This document shows positions 24,001-32,562 of a DNA stretch of 64,000 nt, in pieces. The translations under genes were made by a program, and so were the position numbers. The notes beneath the pieces are model-generated. The model did no database searches. It had not been told where the DNA came from and saw nothing but the letters and a program-made list of their open reading frames with translations. Origin of the DNA: Polyangiaceae bacterium (GTDB taxonomy: Bacteria > Myxococcota_A > Polyangia > Polyangiales > Polyangiaceae); contig JACKEA010000006.1 of NCBI GenBank assembly GCA_020633235.1, positions 310,001 through 374,000 on the forward strand, in the 5' to 3' direction. Every line of letters starts with the position of its first letter. Position 1 is the first letter of the stretch.

Positions 24001-25146
24001 ATGTCGCTGCGCGGATTCACGCTGGGCTTGGTTTGCTTTTCGCTCTTTGCCTGCGGAGGCTCGGACGACGCCGCTCCTGCGAGCGGAGCGGGGGGAAGCG
24101 CCGGCATGGCGGGAGCAGCGGGAGCGGCCGGCGGGTCGAGCTGCCCAGCGGGATCCCATGCGGTGGGCTCCGAGTGCGTGTCGACCCTTGCAGCTTGGAG
24201 CTCGGGTCCGTCCCTGTCGGGCTCGCGAGATCACCACGTCACCTTCGTGGTGGACTCCAAGTACCTCTACGCCGCTGGCGGCGTTCGCGACATGAAGACG
24301 CCGCTCTCCTCCGTGGAGCGCAGCGCGATCGCTTCCGATGGCAGCTTGGGGCCCTGGGAGGCCGCGACCCAGCTGCCGGAAGCATCGGTAGGAGCGGGCC
24401 TCGGCCAAGTGGGTGACACCATCGTCGTCGCCGGCGGGATCCGGATCTCCGGCAACAGCGGCGCCCCCAGCACCCGCACCGATGTCGGCCACGCTTCGGC
24501 GGATGGCTCGGTGAGCTGGTCGGTGGGGCCAGAGCTCTCCGTGTCGCGCTTTCATGCAGCCGCCGTTGCCGTAGGGGCTCACGTTTTTGTGATTGGGGGT
24601 TTGACCGGCGCGGGCACGGACAACACGCCCGCCGTGGAGCGCGCGGAGGTGCAGGCCGACGGCAGCGTGGGCGCGTGGCAGATGGCCAAGGAGCTGCCCG
24701 AGAAGCGCAGTCATCAGAGCGTGGCCGCCACCGAAGACGCGATCTACGTCGTGGGCGGCCTCACCGGGGATCCCGCGGGCGTGCACACCACCTTTTCCGA
24801 CGTTTTGCGGGCCACGGTTTCGGCCGACGGCAGTCTCGGGGATTGGACCACGGTGGGCTCCCTGCCCGTGCCCCTGGCCACGCACTCGAGCCTGATTCAC
24901 CTCGGGTACCTGTACGTGCTCGGCGGCGTTGAAGGGAATCCGCCGTCGGAGCAGAACACCGCGGCGGTACGCCGAGCCAAGATCGAAGCGGATGGCAGCG
25001 TTGGCGAGTGGGAAAGCCTCGAGTCTTTGCCCAAGGCTCGCGCGCATTGCCACCAGACGCCGCTCGTGAATGGCATCATCTACTCCGTTGCCGGCGCCTT
25101 CGAGCACGCGAGCATGACCGACGTGTTCTTGGGCACGCTCGAGTGA
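24001..25146 (+). CDS. Kelch-repeat lipoprotein
   Basis: 381 residues. Signal peptide with lipobox LFAC, short Gly/Ala spacer, then at least five Kelch-type blades with recurring units such as YLYAAGG, TIVVAGG, HVFVIGG, AIYVVGG and LYVLGG, and a repeated ADGSVGxW strand. A beta-propeller on the cell surface, probably for binding. The start is fixed by the signal peptide. A sigma-54-like motif directly precedes it; a perfect palindromic terminator follows it. Confidence 0.88.
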   Translation: MSLRGFTLGLVCFSLFACGGSDDAAPASGAGGSAGMAGAAGAAGGSSCPAGSHAVGSECVSTLAAWSSGPSLSGSRDHHVTFVVDSKYLYAAGGVRDMKTPLSSVERSAIASDGSLGPWEAATQLPEASVGAGLGQVGDTIVVAGGIRISGNSGAPSTRTDVGHASADGSVSWSVGPELSVSRFHAAAVAVGAHVFVIGGLTGAGTDNTPAVERAEVQADGSVGAWQMAKELPEKRSHQSVAATEDAIYVVGGLTGDPAGVHTTFSDVLRATVSADGSLGDWTTVGSLPVPLATHSSLIHLGYLYVLGGVEGNPPSEQNTAAVRRAKIEADGSVGEWESLESLPKARAHCHQTPLVNGIIYSVAGAFEHASMTDVFLGTLE

Positions 25147-25154
25147 CGGCCCGC

Positions 25155-25186
25155 GGGCGGCGCTTCTTCGCGAAGAAGCGCCGCCC
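25155..25186. terminator. Bidirectional terminator, 32-base perfect palindrome
   Basis: GGGCGGCGCTTCTTCG and its exact reverse complement meet without loop, between the convergent Kelch lipoprotein and EF-Tu genes. Confidence 0.8.
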
Positions 25187-25203
25187 GAAAGCTCATCCGC
25201 GGA

Positions 25204-26364
25204 TCAGTCGATCCGCGTCACCACGCCGGCACCCACGGTGCGGCCGCCTTCGCGCATGGCGAAGCGCATGCCCACCTCGAAGGCCACCGCACGCCCGAGC
25301 TCGACCTCCACTTCGGCGCGAGCACCGGGCGCGAGCTCGGTGGCGTCGAACAGCAGGCGGCCCGGAACGTCCGTGGCCCCGAAGTACAGCTGCGGCATGT
25401 AGCCGGAGCGGCAGGGCTTCTTGCGGCCGCCTTCCGCGCTGGAGAGCAGCACCACCTCGGCCCGGGCGTGACGGTGCGCGGCCACCGAGCCCGGTGCCAC
25501 CAGCACCTGACCCCGCACCACGTCGCCACGACCCACGCCGCGGAGCAAGAGCCCCACATTGTGCCCGGCCACGGCGCTCGGTACGTCGCGGTGAAACTCC
25601 TGGATGGAGGTCACTACCACGCGACCCAGCGCGCTACCGGCGATTTCCACCTCGGATTGAGGTGCGAGCACGCCCCGCACCACGCGCCCCGTCACCACCG
25701 TGCCGCGACCGGGGATGGTGCAAACACCCTCCACCGGCATCAGGAACGGCGCCGTGAGGTCACGCGCGGGCTCGACGATGCTGGCGTCCATCGCCTCGAG
25801 CAGCTCCAGGATGGGACGAACGTCCCCGTCCGTCTCACCCCGACGAGCGGCTTCCAGCGCGCGCAGGGCAGAGCCCCGCACGATGCGCACGTCGGCATAG
25901 CCGGCGCCCGCGAGCAGCTCGCGTACCTCGAGCTCCACGAGCTCGAGGAGCTCGGGATCCGCGATGTCCACCTTGTTGATGAACACCACGAGATGCTCGA
26001 CGCCGATCTGCCGCGCCAGGAGCACGTGCTCTCGGGTTTGGGATTGAGCACCGGAGGAGCCATCCACGAGCAGGATGGCGCCGTCCATCTGGGACGCACC
26101 CGTGATCATGTTCTTCACGTAGTCGGCGTGTCCCGGACAGTCGATGTGGGCGTAGTGACGCTTCGCCGACTGATACTCCACGTGGGACGTATTGATGGTG
26201 ATGCCGCGCGCGCGCTCCTCGGGAGCCGCGTCGATCTCGGCATAGTCCCGCGCCGTACCGCCGAAGGCGCTCGCGCTCACGAGCGACAGCGCGGCCGTCA
26301 GCGTGGTCTTGCCGTGATCCACGTGTCCGATGGTGCCGACGTTGACGTGTGCTTTGTTGAACAT
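25204..26364 (-). CDS. tuf: Elongation factor Tu, divergent copy
   Basis: 386 residues (usual ~395). All GTPase motifs are present: GHVDHGKTT, RGITINT, DCPGHADY, NKVD and GSAL; domain II has GRGTVVTGRV and domain III ends REGGRTVGAGVV. It departs from ordinary EF-Tu in several places: GGTARDYAEIDAAPEE before switch I, VDGSSGAQSQTREH where most have a SAADGPMPQT-like stretch, and KKPCRSGYMPQLYF in domain III where most have HTPF. It may be the only or a second tuf of the genome. The ATG at 26364 starts the standard FNKAHVNVGTIGH. Confidence 0.93.
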   Translation of the reverse strand: MFNKAHVNVGTIGHVDHGKTTLTAALSLVSASAFGGTARDYAEIDAAPEERARGITINTSHVEYQSAKRHYAHIDCPGHADYVKNMITGASQMDGAILLVDGSSGAQSQTREHVLLARQIGVEHLVVFINKVDIADPELLELVELEVRELLAGAGYADVRIVRGSALRALEAARRGETDGDVRPILELLEAMDASIVEPARDLTAPFLMPVEGVCTIPGRGTVVTGRVVRGVLAPQSEVEIAGSALGRVVVTSIQEFHRDVPSAVAGHNVGLLLRGVGRGDVVRGQVLVAPGSVAAHRHARAEVVLLSSAEGGRKKPCRSGYMPQLYFGATDVPGRLLFDATELAPGARAEVEVELGRAVAFEVGMRFAMREGGRTVGAGVVTRID

Positions 26365-26452
26365 GACGGGTTCTCGCTTTCCTTTCCTCCTCGGGCGAAC
26401 CGTTCGCCCGACAAGTGCTTGCGAGGCCCCGAAATCAGGGAAAACCGGCACG

Positions 26453-26486
26453 AAAAAGCCCCTCAGGCATTCGCGCCGGAGGGGCC
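26453..26486 (-). terminator. Intrinsic terminator inside the tuf leader
   Basis: Minus strand GCCCCTC ... GAGGGGC followed by TTTTT; an inner GGC/GCC extends the stem. It ends 89 bases upstream of the tuf ATG and downstream of the tuf promoter, so it is placed as an attenuator. Confidence 0.65.
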
Positions 26487-26522
26487 TCGGAAGGCTTTCT
26501 GATGTGCGCTGCTAAGCGCCAT
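26463..26522 (-). CDS. Possible tuf leader peptide
   Basis: A 19-codon frame (MALSSAHQKAFRGPSGANA) in the tuf leader whose stop codon falls inside the 3' arm of the terminator stem. A GGAGG touches its ATG, too close for a good site, so translation is doubtful. Confidence 0.2.
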   Translation of the reverse strand: MALSSAHQKAFRGPSGANA

Positions 26523-26621
26523 CCTCCGGCAAGCTCGCATACGAATCCGACCGCGAGCTCGACGAGAGCTCGGCCGAAACGAAGCGCGATGCCGAAAGAC
26601 GGAAGACCATGGGGAGCGGGA

Positions 26622-26649
26622 AAGATACGGATCCGGAGACCGCTGTCAA
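26622..26649 (-). promoter_or_regulatory. Sigma-70-type promoter of tuf
   Basis: Minus strand TTGACA (26644-26649), 16 bases, TATCTT (26622-26627). It gives a ~250-base leader before tuf and lies 15 bases from the divergent lipoprotein start. Confidence 0.6.
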
Positions 26650-26663
26650 GCTATCGTGAGCGA

Positions 26664-27824
26664 ATGCGGATCTGGATCGGAGTGATCTTGGCAACGGCAC
26701 TCGTTGGTTGTGGCGAGAGCTCGAGCAACGCGTCGGCGACTGGTGGCGCTGCGGGTAGCGGTGGCGCTGCAGGTAGCAGTGGCGCTGCGGGTAGCGGTGG
26801 CGCTGCGGGTAGCGGTGGCGCTGCGGGTAGCGGTGGCGCTGCGGGTTTCGGTGGCGCTGCGGGCAGCGCGGGTGCTGGCGGCGTGTCGAGCTGCACGCTC
26901 ACGGACTCCGGCCCCGTGACGGTTTCGCAGGATGGCCAAGTGGTGGAGAAGCTTCGCATCACTTCCAACGGCGGTGCCGCCATCACGGTGGACGGCCACA
27001 GCGGAGTAACGATCCGTGACGTCGAGATCCTGCACGACGGCGGGCCGGGCATCGCCTTCTCGAACGCCACCAATCTGCTGATCGAGCGAGTGCACGTGGT
27101 GCACACCGGCGCGCCCGCCGTGGGCGAAAATCCGTCGGACGATCGCGTGAACGTCTCGGGCTACGGCTCCACCGGCGTCGTCATCCGCCACGTGAAGCTC
27201 GAACGCGGCTCCTCCGGCATCTACTTGGTCGAGTCCCCCGGGGCCAAGCTCTCGTTCATCGAAGGGCACGACTTCCGCGGGCCTTTCCCCCGCGGGCAGC
27301 TGGTGCAGTTCGACAAGTCCTCGGATGGCGTGCTGGAGGACTTCTCCTGCATCAATCCACCGGACTCTTCCTGGCCGGAGGACAACGTGTCCGTGTATCG
27401 CTCGTCGAACGTCACCGTTCGTCGCGGGCTCCTGTCGGGCAACAACTCGCCCTCCGGCGTGGGGGTGATGTTCGAGCTGAGCGACGGCACCTCCAGCGGA
27501 GGGCTCGCGGAGGACGTCGACACCGTTGACCAGGGCAACGGCAGCTTCTCGGGCTATCCGGCGAAGGACGTCGTCTTCCGCCGCACGCGCGCTCGGGATA
27601 ATCACTGCGTGGGCCAAGCCGGCCGGGACGCGCCGCTCTCCAACGCGTTGGTCTGGGCCGGCAGCCCGGACTCCTCGAACCTGACGCTGGAGGACTCGCG
27701 CTACTTCGGTCTGTGCAACCCGGGCAACACGGTGTGGGACCAGAGCGTGTTCACCAAGGTCGACATCCAAGAAGAGGACTTCACGCCGCGCGCGCCCATC
27801 GTGGAAACGTTTTGTTGGGAGTAG
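26664..27824 (+). CDS. Lipoprotein with right-handed beta-helix domain
   Basis: 386 residues. Signal peptide with lipobox LVGC, then a spacer of seven or so GGAAGS units encoded by an 18-base tandem DNA repeat, then a beta-helix of the pectate-lyase/parallel-helix kind with repeating strands (GVTIRDVEIL, NLLIERVHVV, GVVIRHVKLE, NVTVRRGLLS). Such folds bind or cut polysaccharides, but no catalytic set is recognisable. Divergent from tuf; its stop touches the stop of the convergent glycoside hydrolase. Confidence 0.82.
   Translation: MRIWIGVILATALVGCGESSSNASATGGAAGSGGAAGSSGAAGSGGAAGSGGAAGSGGAAGFGGAAGSAGAGGVSSCTLTDSGPVTVSQDGQVVEKLRITSNGGAAITVDGHSGVTIRDVEILHDGGPGIAFSNATNLLIERVHVVHTGAPAVGENPSDDRVNVSGYGSTGVVIRHVKLERGSSGIYLVESPGAKLSFIEGHDFRGPFPRGQLVQFDKSSDGVLEDFSCINPPDSSWPEDNVSVYRSSNVTVRRGLLSGNNSPSGVGVMFELSDGTSSGGLAEDVDTVDQGNGSFSGYPAKDVVFRRTRARDNHCVGQAGRDAPLSNALVWAGSPDSSNLTLEDSRYFGLCNPGNTVWDQSVFTKVDIQEEDFTPRAPIVETFCWE
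26741..26871 (+). repeat. 18-base tandem repeat coding for the lipoprotein spacer
   Basis: About seven copies of GGTGGCGCTGCGGGTAGC with few changes, in frame (six codons each), so copy-number changes alter spacer length without breaking the gene. Confidence 0.85.
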
Positions 27825-29522
27825 CTACGGAGCGCCGTTCACGAGCACCAAGGTGGGCGATTCCGTCACCGTGAGCGCGATGCTGCCGCTCTGTGGCGTC
27901 ACCGTGCTCTCGTCCCCGGTGGTCGAGCCGTCCTTCAGTGTCACGAGGGTGGCGCTCGTGGCGTTCACGCTCAGCGCGTAGTCACTGCTGCTGCCGTCGC
28001 TGGTGGGCGACCACACCACGTACGCGCCCTCGTTCGCCGCGGCGTCGTACAGCTTCACGACGCGCACTGGTGCTTCCACCGTGCCTGCGTAGGCCATGCT
28101 GCCCAGTCGCGCCCGCACCGTGGCCAGGAAATAGAAGGCCGCCTTTGGGGAAAAATCGCCCTTTTCGTTCATGAGCCCGCTGGTGGAAAACTGGATGTGG
28201 TTGTCCGGGCACTTGCTGTCGCTCCCGGTGCAGGCGTCCCGCGACACGAACACGAAGGCGCGATCCAGGCCAGAGCCCATCAGCTCGAAGAAGCTCCGCA
28301 CCAGCCACTCGGCTTGCACCACGTCTGCGGAGGTGGAGCCGATCGCCGGAGCCCGCAGTCGCGACTTGGGATGGGTGTCGTAGCCGAACTCCGTCAGCCA
28401 GATCTCTTTTCCGGCCAGGTGCTGGTCGCGATAGCTTGCGATGCTCTTCATCAAGCCCTGGATGTCGCACGCTTCCGGGGCCAGCGCCGGCACCGGATTG
28501 GCATCGCCGAACTGACTGTCGCCGAAGCAGTAGTAGTGCACGTTGATCACGTCCGCGGGAAAGCTGCCGCCGCGATTCTTGTCCGCCCAGGCGCGCATGC
28601 CGTCCAGGTAACTGGTGACGTTCTCCACCCACTCCTTCTTGCCGGCCCCCGCGAGCCCGGCCATCACCAACTTCGCGTTCGGGTCCGCGTTCTTCACTCC
28701 GAAGGTCTTGCCCATGGCGCCCTGGTGTCCGTCGTAGTCCGCGCTCGACATGGCCGCGAACTCTTCCGGCGTGAACAAGTACGAGCCGTCGGAGTGGGTC
28801 CAGTCGTTGTCCGGCTCGTTGCCGTTCTCGAAGTAGTCGAGCAAACCGAGCCCCGTGGCCACCTGCTGGTTTGTGGCCAATTTCAAGGTCTTTTCGTCCA
28901 CCTTGGCGTGTCCGTACCGCGCTGCGTACTGGTACATGAAGCTCGAGTGCGCCAGGTAGGACGTGGCATTGGTGGTGCTGGCGCCGCCCTTCACGGGAGG
29001 CACCGCGTCGTTCAGGTACTTCACCGTGCCTTGCAGTGCCGGAAACACCATCACGCCGTCTGCGCCGAGGGTGGAGTAGTAATCATCGAAGTCCCAGAAG
29101 CCGTTCCACATGGAGAACTCGAGTTGGTTGTCGGGGTAGCCCGAGTAGCCCGACGCGCCGTTGCCGTCGGTCCAGCTCCAGTTGTGGTACTCGCGCACGT
29201 TGCCGATGGCGGCGAGCTTGTCCTTCGGATCGTCGATGAACGCGTTGAGGCCGAAGAAGTCCGATACCGTGGGTCCCGTGCTGGACCCACCGCCGCTGCC
29301 CGCCGCGCCGCCCACGCCTGCGCTGCCGCCGCCGCCCGCGCTGCCGCCGCTGCCCGCCGCGCCTGCGCTGCCGCCGCTCCCCGCGCTGCCGCCGCTCCCT
29401 GCCGCCGCGCCGCTGCCTGCCGACCCTCCGCCGCCCGCGTCATCGCCGCCGCCGCAACCTGCGACGCTCAGAGCCAGAGTCAGTGCCAGTGCCGCAAAAC
29501 GCGTGCGCCCAAAGAGGTCCAT
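27825..29522 (-). CDS. Clan GH-A-like glycoside hydrolase lipoprotein
   Basis: 565 residues. Signal peptide with lipobox VAGC, ~65 residues of Gly/Ser/Ala spacer, then a (beta/alpha)8-type domain. Glu236 in ENGNEPDNDW is the likely acid/base and Glu378 in IWLTEFGYDTHP the likely nucleophile, the clan GH-A layout; the overall order looks closest to GH39-like enzymes. A small C-terminal beta domain follows. It should act on an extracellular polysaccharide. The ATG at 29522 is fixed by the signal peptide; a sigma-54-like motif lies 13 bases before it. Confidence 0.8.
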   Translation of the reverse strand: MDLFGRTRFAALALTLALSVAGCGGGDDAGGGGSAGSGAAAGSGGSAGSGGSAGAAGSGGSAGGGGSAGVGGAAGSGGGSSTGPTVSDFFGLNAFIDDPKDKLAAIGNVREYHNWSWTDGNGASGYSGYPDNQLEFSMWNGFWDFDDYYSTLGADGVMVFPALQGTVKYLNDAVPPVKGGASTTNATSYLAHSSFMYQYAARYGHAKVDEKTLKLATNQQVATGLGLLDYFENGNEPDNDWTHSDGSYLFTPEEFAAMSSADYDGHQGAMGKTFGVKNADPNAKLVMAGLAGAGKKEWVENVTSYLDGMRAWADKNRGGSFPADVINVHYYCFGDSQFGDANPVPALAPEACDIQGLMKSIASYRDQHLAGKEIWLTEFGYDTHPKSRLRAPAIGSTSADVVQAEWLVRSFFELMGSGLDRAFVFVSRDACTGSDSKCPDNHIQFSTSGLMNEKGDFSPKAAFYFLATVRARLGSMAYAGTVEAPVRVVKLYDAAANEGAYVVWSPTSDGSSSDYALSVNATSATLVTLKDGSTTGDESTVTPQSGSIALTVTESPTLVLVNGAP

Positions 29523-29535
29523 GGTGGTGCTCTTC

Positions 29536-29549
29536 GCAATCGCCGTGCC
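29536..29549 (-). promoter_or_regulatory. Sigma-54-like promoter with almost no leader
   Basis: Minus strand GGCAC-GGCGA-TTGC, exact in both halves, ends 13 bases before the glycoside hydrolase ATG. Back-to-back with the motif at 29762. Confidence 0.6.
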
Positions 29550-29653
29550 CGCGTTGCCCCGACAAAATCCCCAAGAAAACTCGGAAGCGTCGTGCGACAG
29601 ATGGGTCGCACCGGACGATTGGGTCGCACCCGATTCGTGAGGTGCATGTGGGT

Positions 29654-29680
29654 GTTTGTCCGTCGCGATGCCCGTCGCGA
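29654..29680 (+). repeat. Dispersed hairpin repeat, degenerate arm A (copy 7)
   Basis: GTTTGTCCGTCGCGATGCC, then CGTCGCG: the 3' half matches arm A well, the 5' half poorly. Lies in the 266-base divergent gap between two lipoprotein genes. Confidence 0.4.
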
Positions 29681-29761
29681 ACAGAAACCGGTTCTCGCCG
29701 TGGACGTGAACTTTGGGCATCAGCGGACGTAAAAGGCGCGCGGATCCGGCTTGGATCCAGT

Positions 29762-29775
29762 GGTACGACAATTGC
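29762..29775 (+). promoter_or_regulatory. Sigma-54-like promoter with almost no leader
   Basis: GGTAC-GACAA-TTGC, one mismatch in the -24 half, ends 13 bases before the ATG at 29789. No ribosome-binding site in between. Confidence 0.55.
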
Positions 29776-29788
29776 TCCCCGCCGACCC

Positions 29789-30895
29789 ATGAAAACGCGA
29801 CACCTCGTGCTCTCGGGTCTGACGGCGCTCTCCTTCGCCTTCGTGGGTTGTGGTGGCAGTAGCGACGGCGGTGGGGCGAGCTCGTCGACCGTGGCCATCG
29901 ACGACGTGCCCAAGCTGTACGCTCAGGCGCTGTGCTCCGCGCAGAAGAAGTGCTTTGGCGACGTGCTCGATCTGTTCTTGGCGGGAGAGAGCTGCACGGC
30001 GAACTTCGAGACGGCGATCGGCGACGAGCTTCCGAAGATCAAGCAGGGGATCGACGACGGTACCGTCAGTTACGACGGCACCAAGATGCAGGCGTGCTTC
30101 GACGCCATCGCCGCGCGGGGCTGCAATCTCGAAGGCGAGCCTCCGGAGTGCACCGCGGCGATCGACGGTACCGTCGCGATCGGGGGCGACTGCCAGATGA
30201 ACGTCGAATGCGCTGGGGCAGACACCTACTGCAAGAGCTCGGGGACCTGTCCCGGAGCCTGCGCCAAGCGTGAGCAGGCGGGCTCGGACTGCAACCACGA
30301 CGACGACTGCGCCGCGGGACTCAAGTGCTCGGGCACGACGAGCAAATGCGTAAAGCCTGCGGCCGCGGGGGAAGCGTGCGGCGGAGGCGGCACGGCGCCG
30401 GATTGTCAGAGCGGTACGTTCTGCGTTGGCTCCGACGATCAAGGCAAGGTGACGGGAACCTGCGACACCGTGGACCAGGCCTTCAGCGGCAAGCAGGGCG
30501 ACGAATGCTACTTCGGGGGCAAGCCACTGTGCACGACGGATCTGCGATGCATCGTGGAGAGCGTGGACACCACGACGGGTAGCATCACCGCCAAGTGCGG
30601 CCCGCCGGTCTCCTCCGGCGCGGCGTGCAAGGTGAGCCTGGTGGATGCCTGCCCGGCGGACGAATACTGCAAGGTCCCGCAGAACATGCTGGACGGCACG
30701 TGCACGCCCAAGCCCAAGTCCGGTGAAGCCTGCGTCCAGGTGTTCGAGGACCCGATTTGCGGACCGGGGTTGCGGTGCGACGACGGCACCTGCCGTCCGC
30801 TTCAGCACCTGGGGGCGTCCTGCGCGGGAGACGACGTCTGCTATAGCGGCAACTGCGTGGGCGGCGGCTGCGTTTCGGCGGGTGGCTGCCAGTAG
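29789..30895 (+). CDS. Cys-rich repeat lipoprotein
   Basis: 368 residues. Signal peptide with lipobox FVGC. An N-terminal helical part (~30-120) is followed by ~240 residues with over 30 cysteines in repeating units like GxxCxxxxxCAxGLxCxG, a Dickkopf-like pattern seen in many myxobacterial surface proteins. No catalytic motif. Probably a disulfide-rich binding or structural protein. The start is fixed by the signal peptide, and a sigma-54-like motif sits directly before it, divergent from that of the glycoside hydrolase. Confidence 0.83.
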   Translation: MKTRHLVLSGLTALSFAFVGCGGSSDGGGASSSTVAIDDVPKLYAQALCSAQKKCFGDVLDLFLAGESCTANFETAIGDELPKIKQGIDDGTVSYDGTKMQACFDAIAARGCNLEGEPPECTAAIDGTVAIGGDCQMNVECAGADTYCKSSGTCPGACAKREQAGSDCNHDDDCAAGLKCSGTTSKCVKPAAAGEACGGGGTAPDCQSGTFCVGSDDQGKVTGTCDTVDQAFSGKQGDECYFGGKPLCTTDLRCIVESVDTTTGSITAKCGPPVSSGAACKVSLVDACPADEYCKVPQNMLDGTCTPKPKSGEACVQVFEDPICGPGLRCDDGTCRPLQHLGASCAGDDVCYSGNCVGGGCVSAGGCQ

Positions 30896-30929
30896 ATTCC
30901 AAGCGCGACGCTCGAGGGTCCGTGCGACA

Positions 30930-30965
30930 CTCGCCGTCGGAGAACGGGTTCTCTCCGACGGCGAG
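30930..30965. terminator. Perfect 14-bp hairpin between two genes
   Basis: CTCGCCGTCGGAGA, 8-base loop, exact inverse. It follows the Cys-rich lipoprotein and its 3' arm overlaps the GAGGTGA ribosome-binding site of the next gene, so it may end transcription, hide that site, or both. Confidence 0.6.
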
Positions 30966-30972
30966 GTGACGG

Positions 30973-31693
30973 ATGCGACGCATACTCGGGATCGGTACGG
31001 GACTTTGGGCGCTTTCGCTGCCGGGGGTGGCCCTGGCAGCCGGCATCTCCGACGTGCACGTGCAGGGCTCCTACGAGACCGGCGGTGTGATCGTCACCCT
31101 GAGTGGCGCCAGCGGCAACGAGAGCGCCACCCTGGAGGTCAAAGGACCGGGAGACGCGGACTTCAAGCCGGCGCATCCCTTCGTTCGCTACGACGAAGAG
31201 AACCTTGCCTCGAGTCTGTTTTCCCTGGCTCCTGGCAGCGACTACCAGGTGCGGGTGACGCTCACGGATCCCGATGGCGTCAGCGGCGAGAACCCGGTCA
31301 GCGCCACGCTGTCCACCCTCGCTGTGCCCGCTTTGCCCACGCCGAAGCGTACGCGCTACGTGGGCCCGGGCGGACAGGACGCCGCGAGCGCGGGAGATTC
31401 CGAGACGAACCCCTGGGCCACGCTGAGCTACGCCCTCGGCCAAGCGCAGCCGGGGGACGAGATCCGCCTGCTGCCCGGAACCTACGCGCCGGGAAGCCTG
31501 AGCGACGTGCAGGCCACGGCGGACGCGCCGATCGTGATCCGCGCCCACGATGCCGCGAACAGGCCGGTGATCGACGCCGGCGGTGGTGCGACGGCCCTCG
31601 AGCTCTATCAGGTCAGCCACGTGGTGCTCGACGGTCTCGAGATCACGGGAGCCGGCGGGGACGCCGATGGCGTGGGGCTGAAGCTCAGCGCTA
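30973..31693 (+). pseudogene. Beta-helix surface protein, 5' part, disrupted by IS5-like insertion
   Basis: 240 codons before the insertion. Signal peptide (WALSLPGVALAA), a fibronectin-like domain (~25-115), then the first turns of a right-handed beta-helix with the common start TRYVGPGGQDAA and TNPWATLSYALGQAQPGDEI. The frame then reads three foreign codons (RVC) and stops in the element's left end. Joined to 33953-35250 through a single TA it would give one frame of 672 codons. As it stands the protein lacks most of the helix and its sorting tail, so it is probably inactive. Confidence 0.9.
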
Positions 31694-31789
31694 GAGTCTG
31701 TTGACAGTTTCTGGATGGGATTGGTGCTGAAATCCTGCCTCGATGAGAGTTTAGCTTGACATGCGTTCAGCTATTGGTAGGCTGCGCGA

Positions 31790-32562
31790 ATGGGGGTTCG
31801 AGTCGCGCTTTCCGACGCCGAGTGGGCACACATTGCACCGTTGGTTTCCGCTCTCACGTCACGTGGTCCAAAGGGCGACGATAATCGTCGCTTCATCGAA
31901 GCAACGCTGTGGATCCTACGGACGGGCGCACCGTGGCGCGACTTGCCGGAGGTGTTTGGGAAGTGGGGCAGTGTGTATCGGCGCTTTCGGCGCTGGGCGC
32001 TGGCGGGTCGCTGGCACCAGCTTCACGAAGTGCTGCAAGTGCGGCCTTCCGATGACCTGTTGATGGACAGCACCATCGTGAAAGCGCATCCACATGCGGC
32101 GGGCGCGCTGAAAAAGGGGGCGGGCAATCATCAGAAGGTCTCGGCCGTTCTCGCGGTGGCTTTTCCACAAAGGTTCATGCGCTCGTTTCAGCCGAGGGCG
32201 CGCTGGTGCGCTTCATCGTCACGGGAGGCGAGGCGGCTGACGTGACGCAGGTGAATGCACTCGTCGTGGAGCGGGGTGCGGGACAGGCTGTCATCGCTGA
32301 CCGGGCCTACGACAGCAATGCCGCACTGGCGCATATCCAGGCGTCAGGGTTCGAGGCGGTCATCCCCTCGCGCAGGAATCGCAAGGTCCAGCGCGAGCTC
32401 GACCGCGACAAGTACCGGCTCCGCAACACGGTGGAGCGCTGGTTCGGGCGAGTGAAGGCGTTTCGCCGCGTGGCCACGCGCTACGAGAAGACCACGCGGA
32501 GCTACGCCGGATTCGTGATTCTTGCGGCTGCTCGCGTTGCTCTCACGGGGTGGCCCGGGTGA
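31790..32562 (+). CDS. IS5-family (IS427-like) DDE transposase, made by -1 frameshift
   Basis: Two frames: the first from the ATG at 31790 to 32245, the second ending at 32562. A run GAAAAAGGGGG at 32110-32120 lets the ribosome slip back one base; the joined protein (~257 residues) then reads through GRSRGGFSTKVHALV, the family block that neither frame alone contains fully. Catalytic residues: Asp93 in MDSTIVKAH, Asp in VIADRAYDS, Glu in RNTVERWFGRVK. Programmed frameshifting is usual in this group, so the gene looks intact. Its stop overlaps the tnpB start. Confidence 0.88.

Noticed and set aside
26741..26871. Short regular repeats that could suggest a CRISPR array
   Set aside because: No spacers, in-frame coding repeats, no cas genes.
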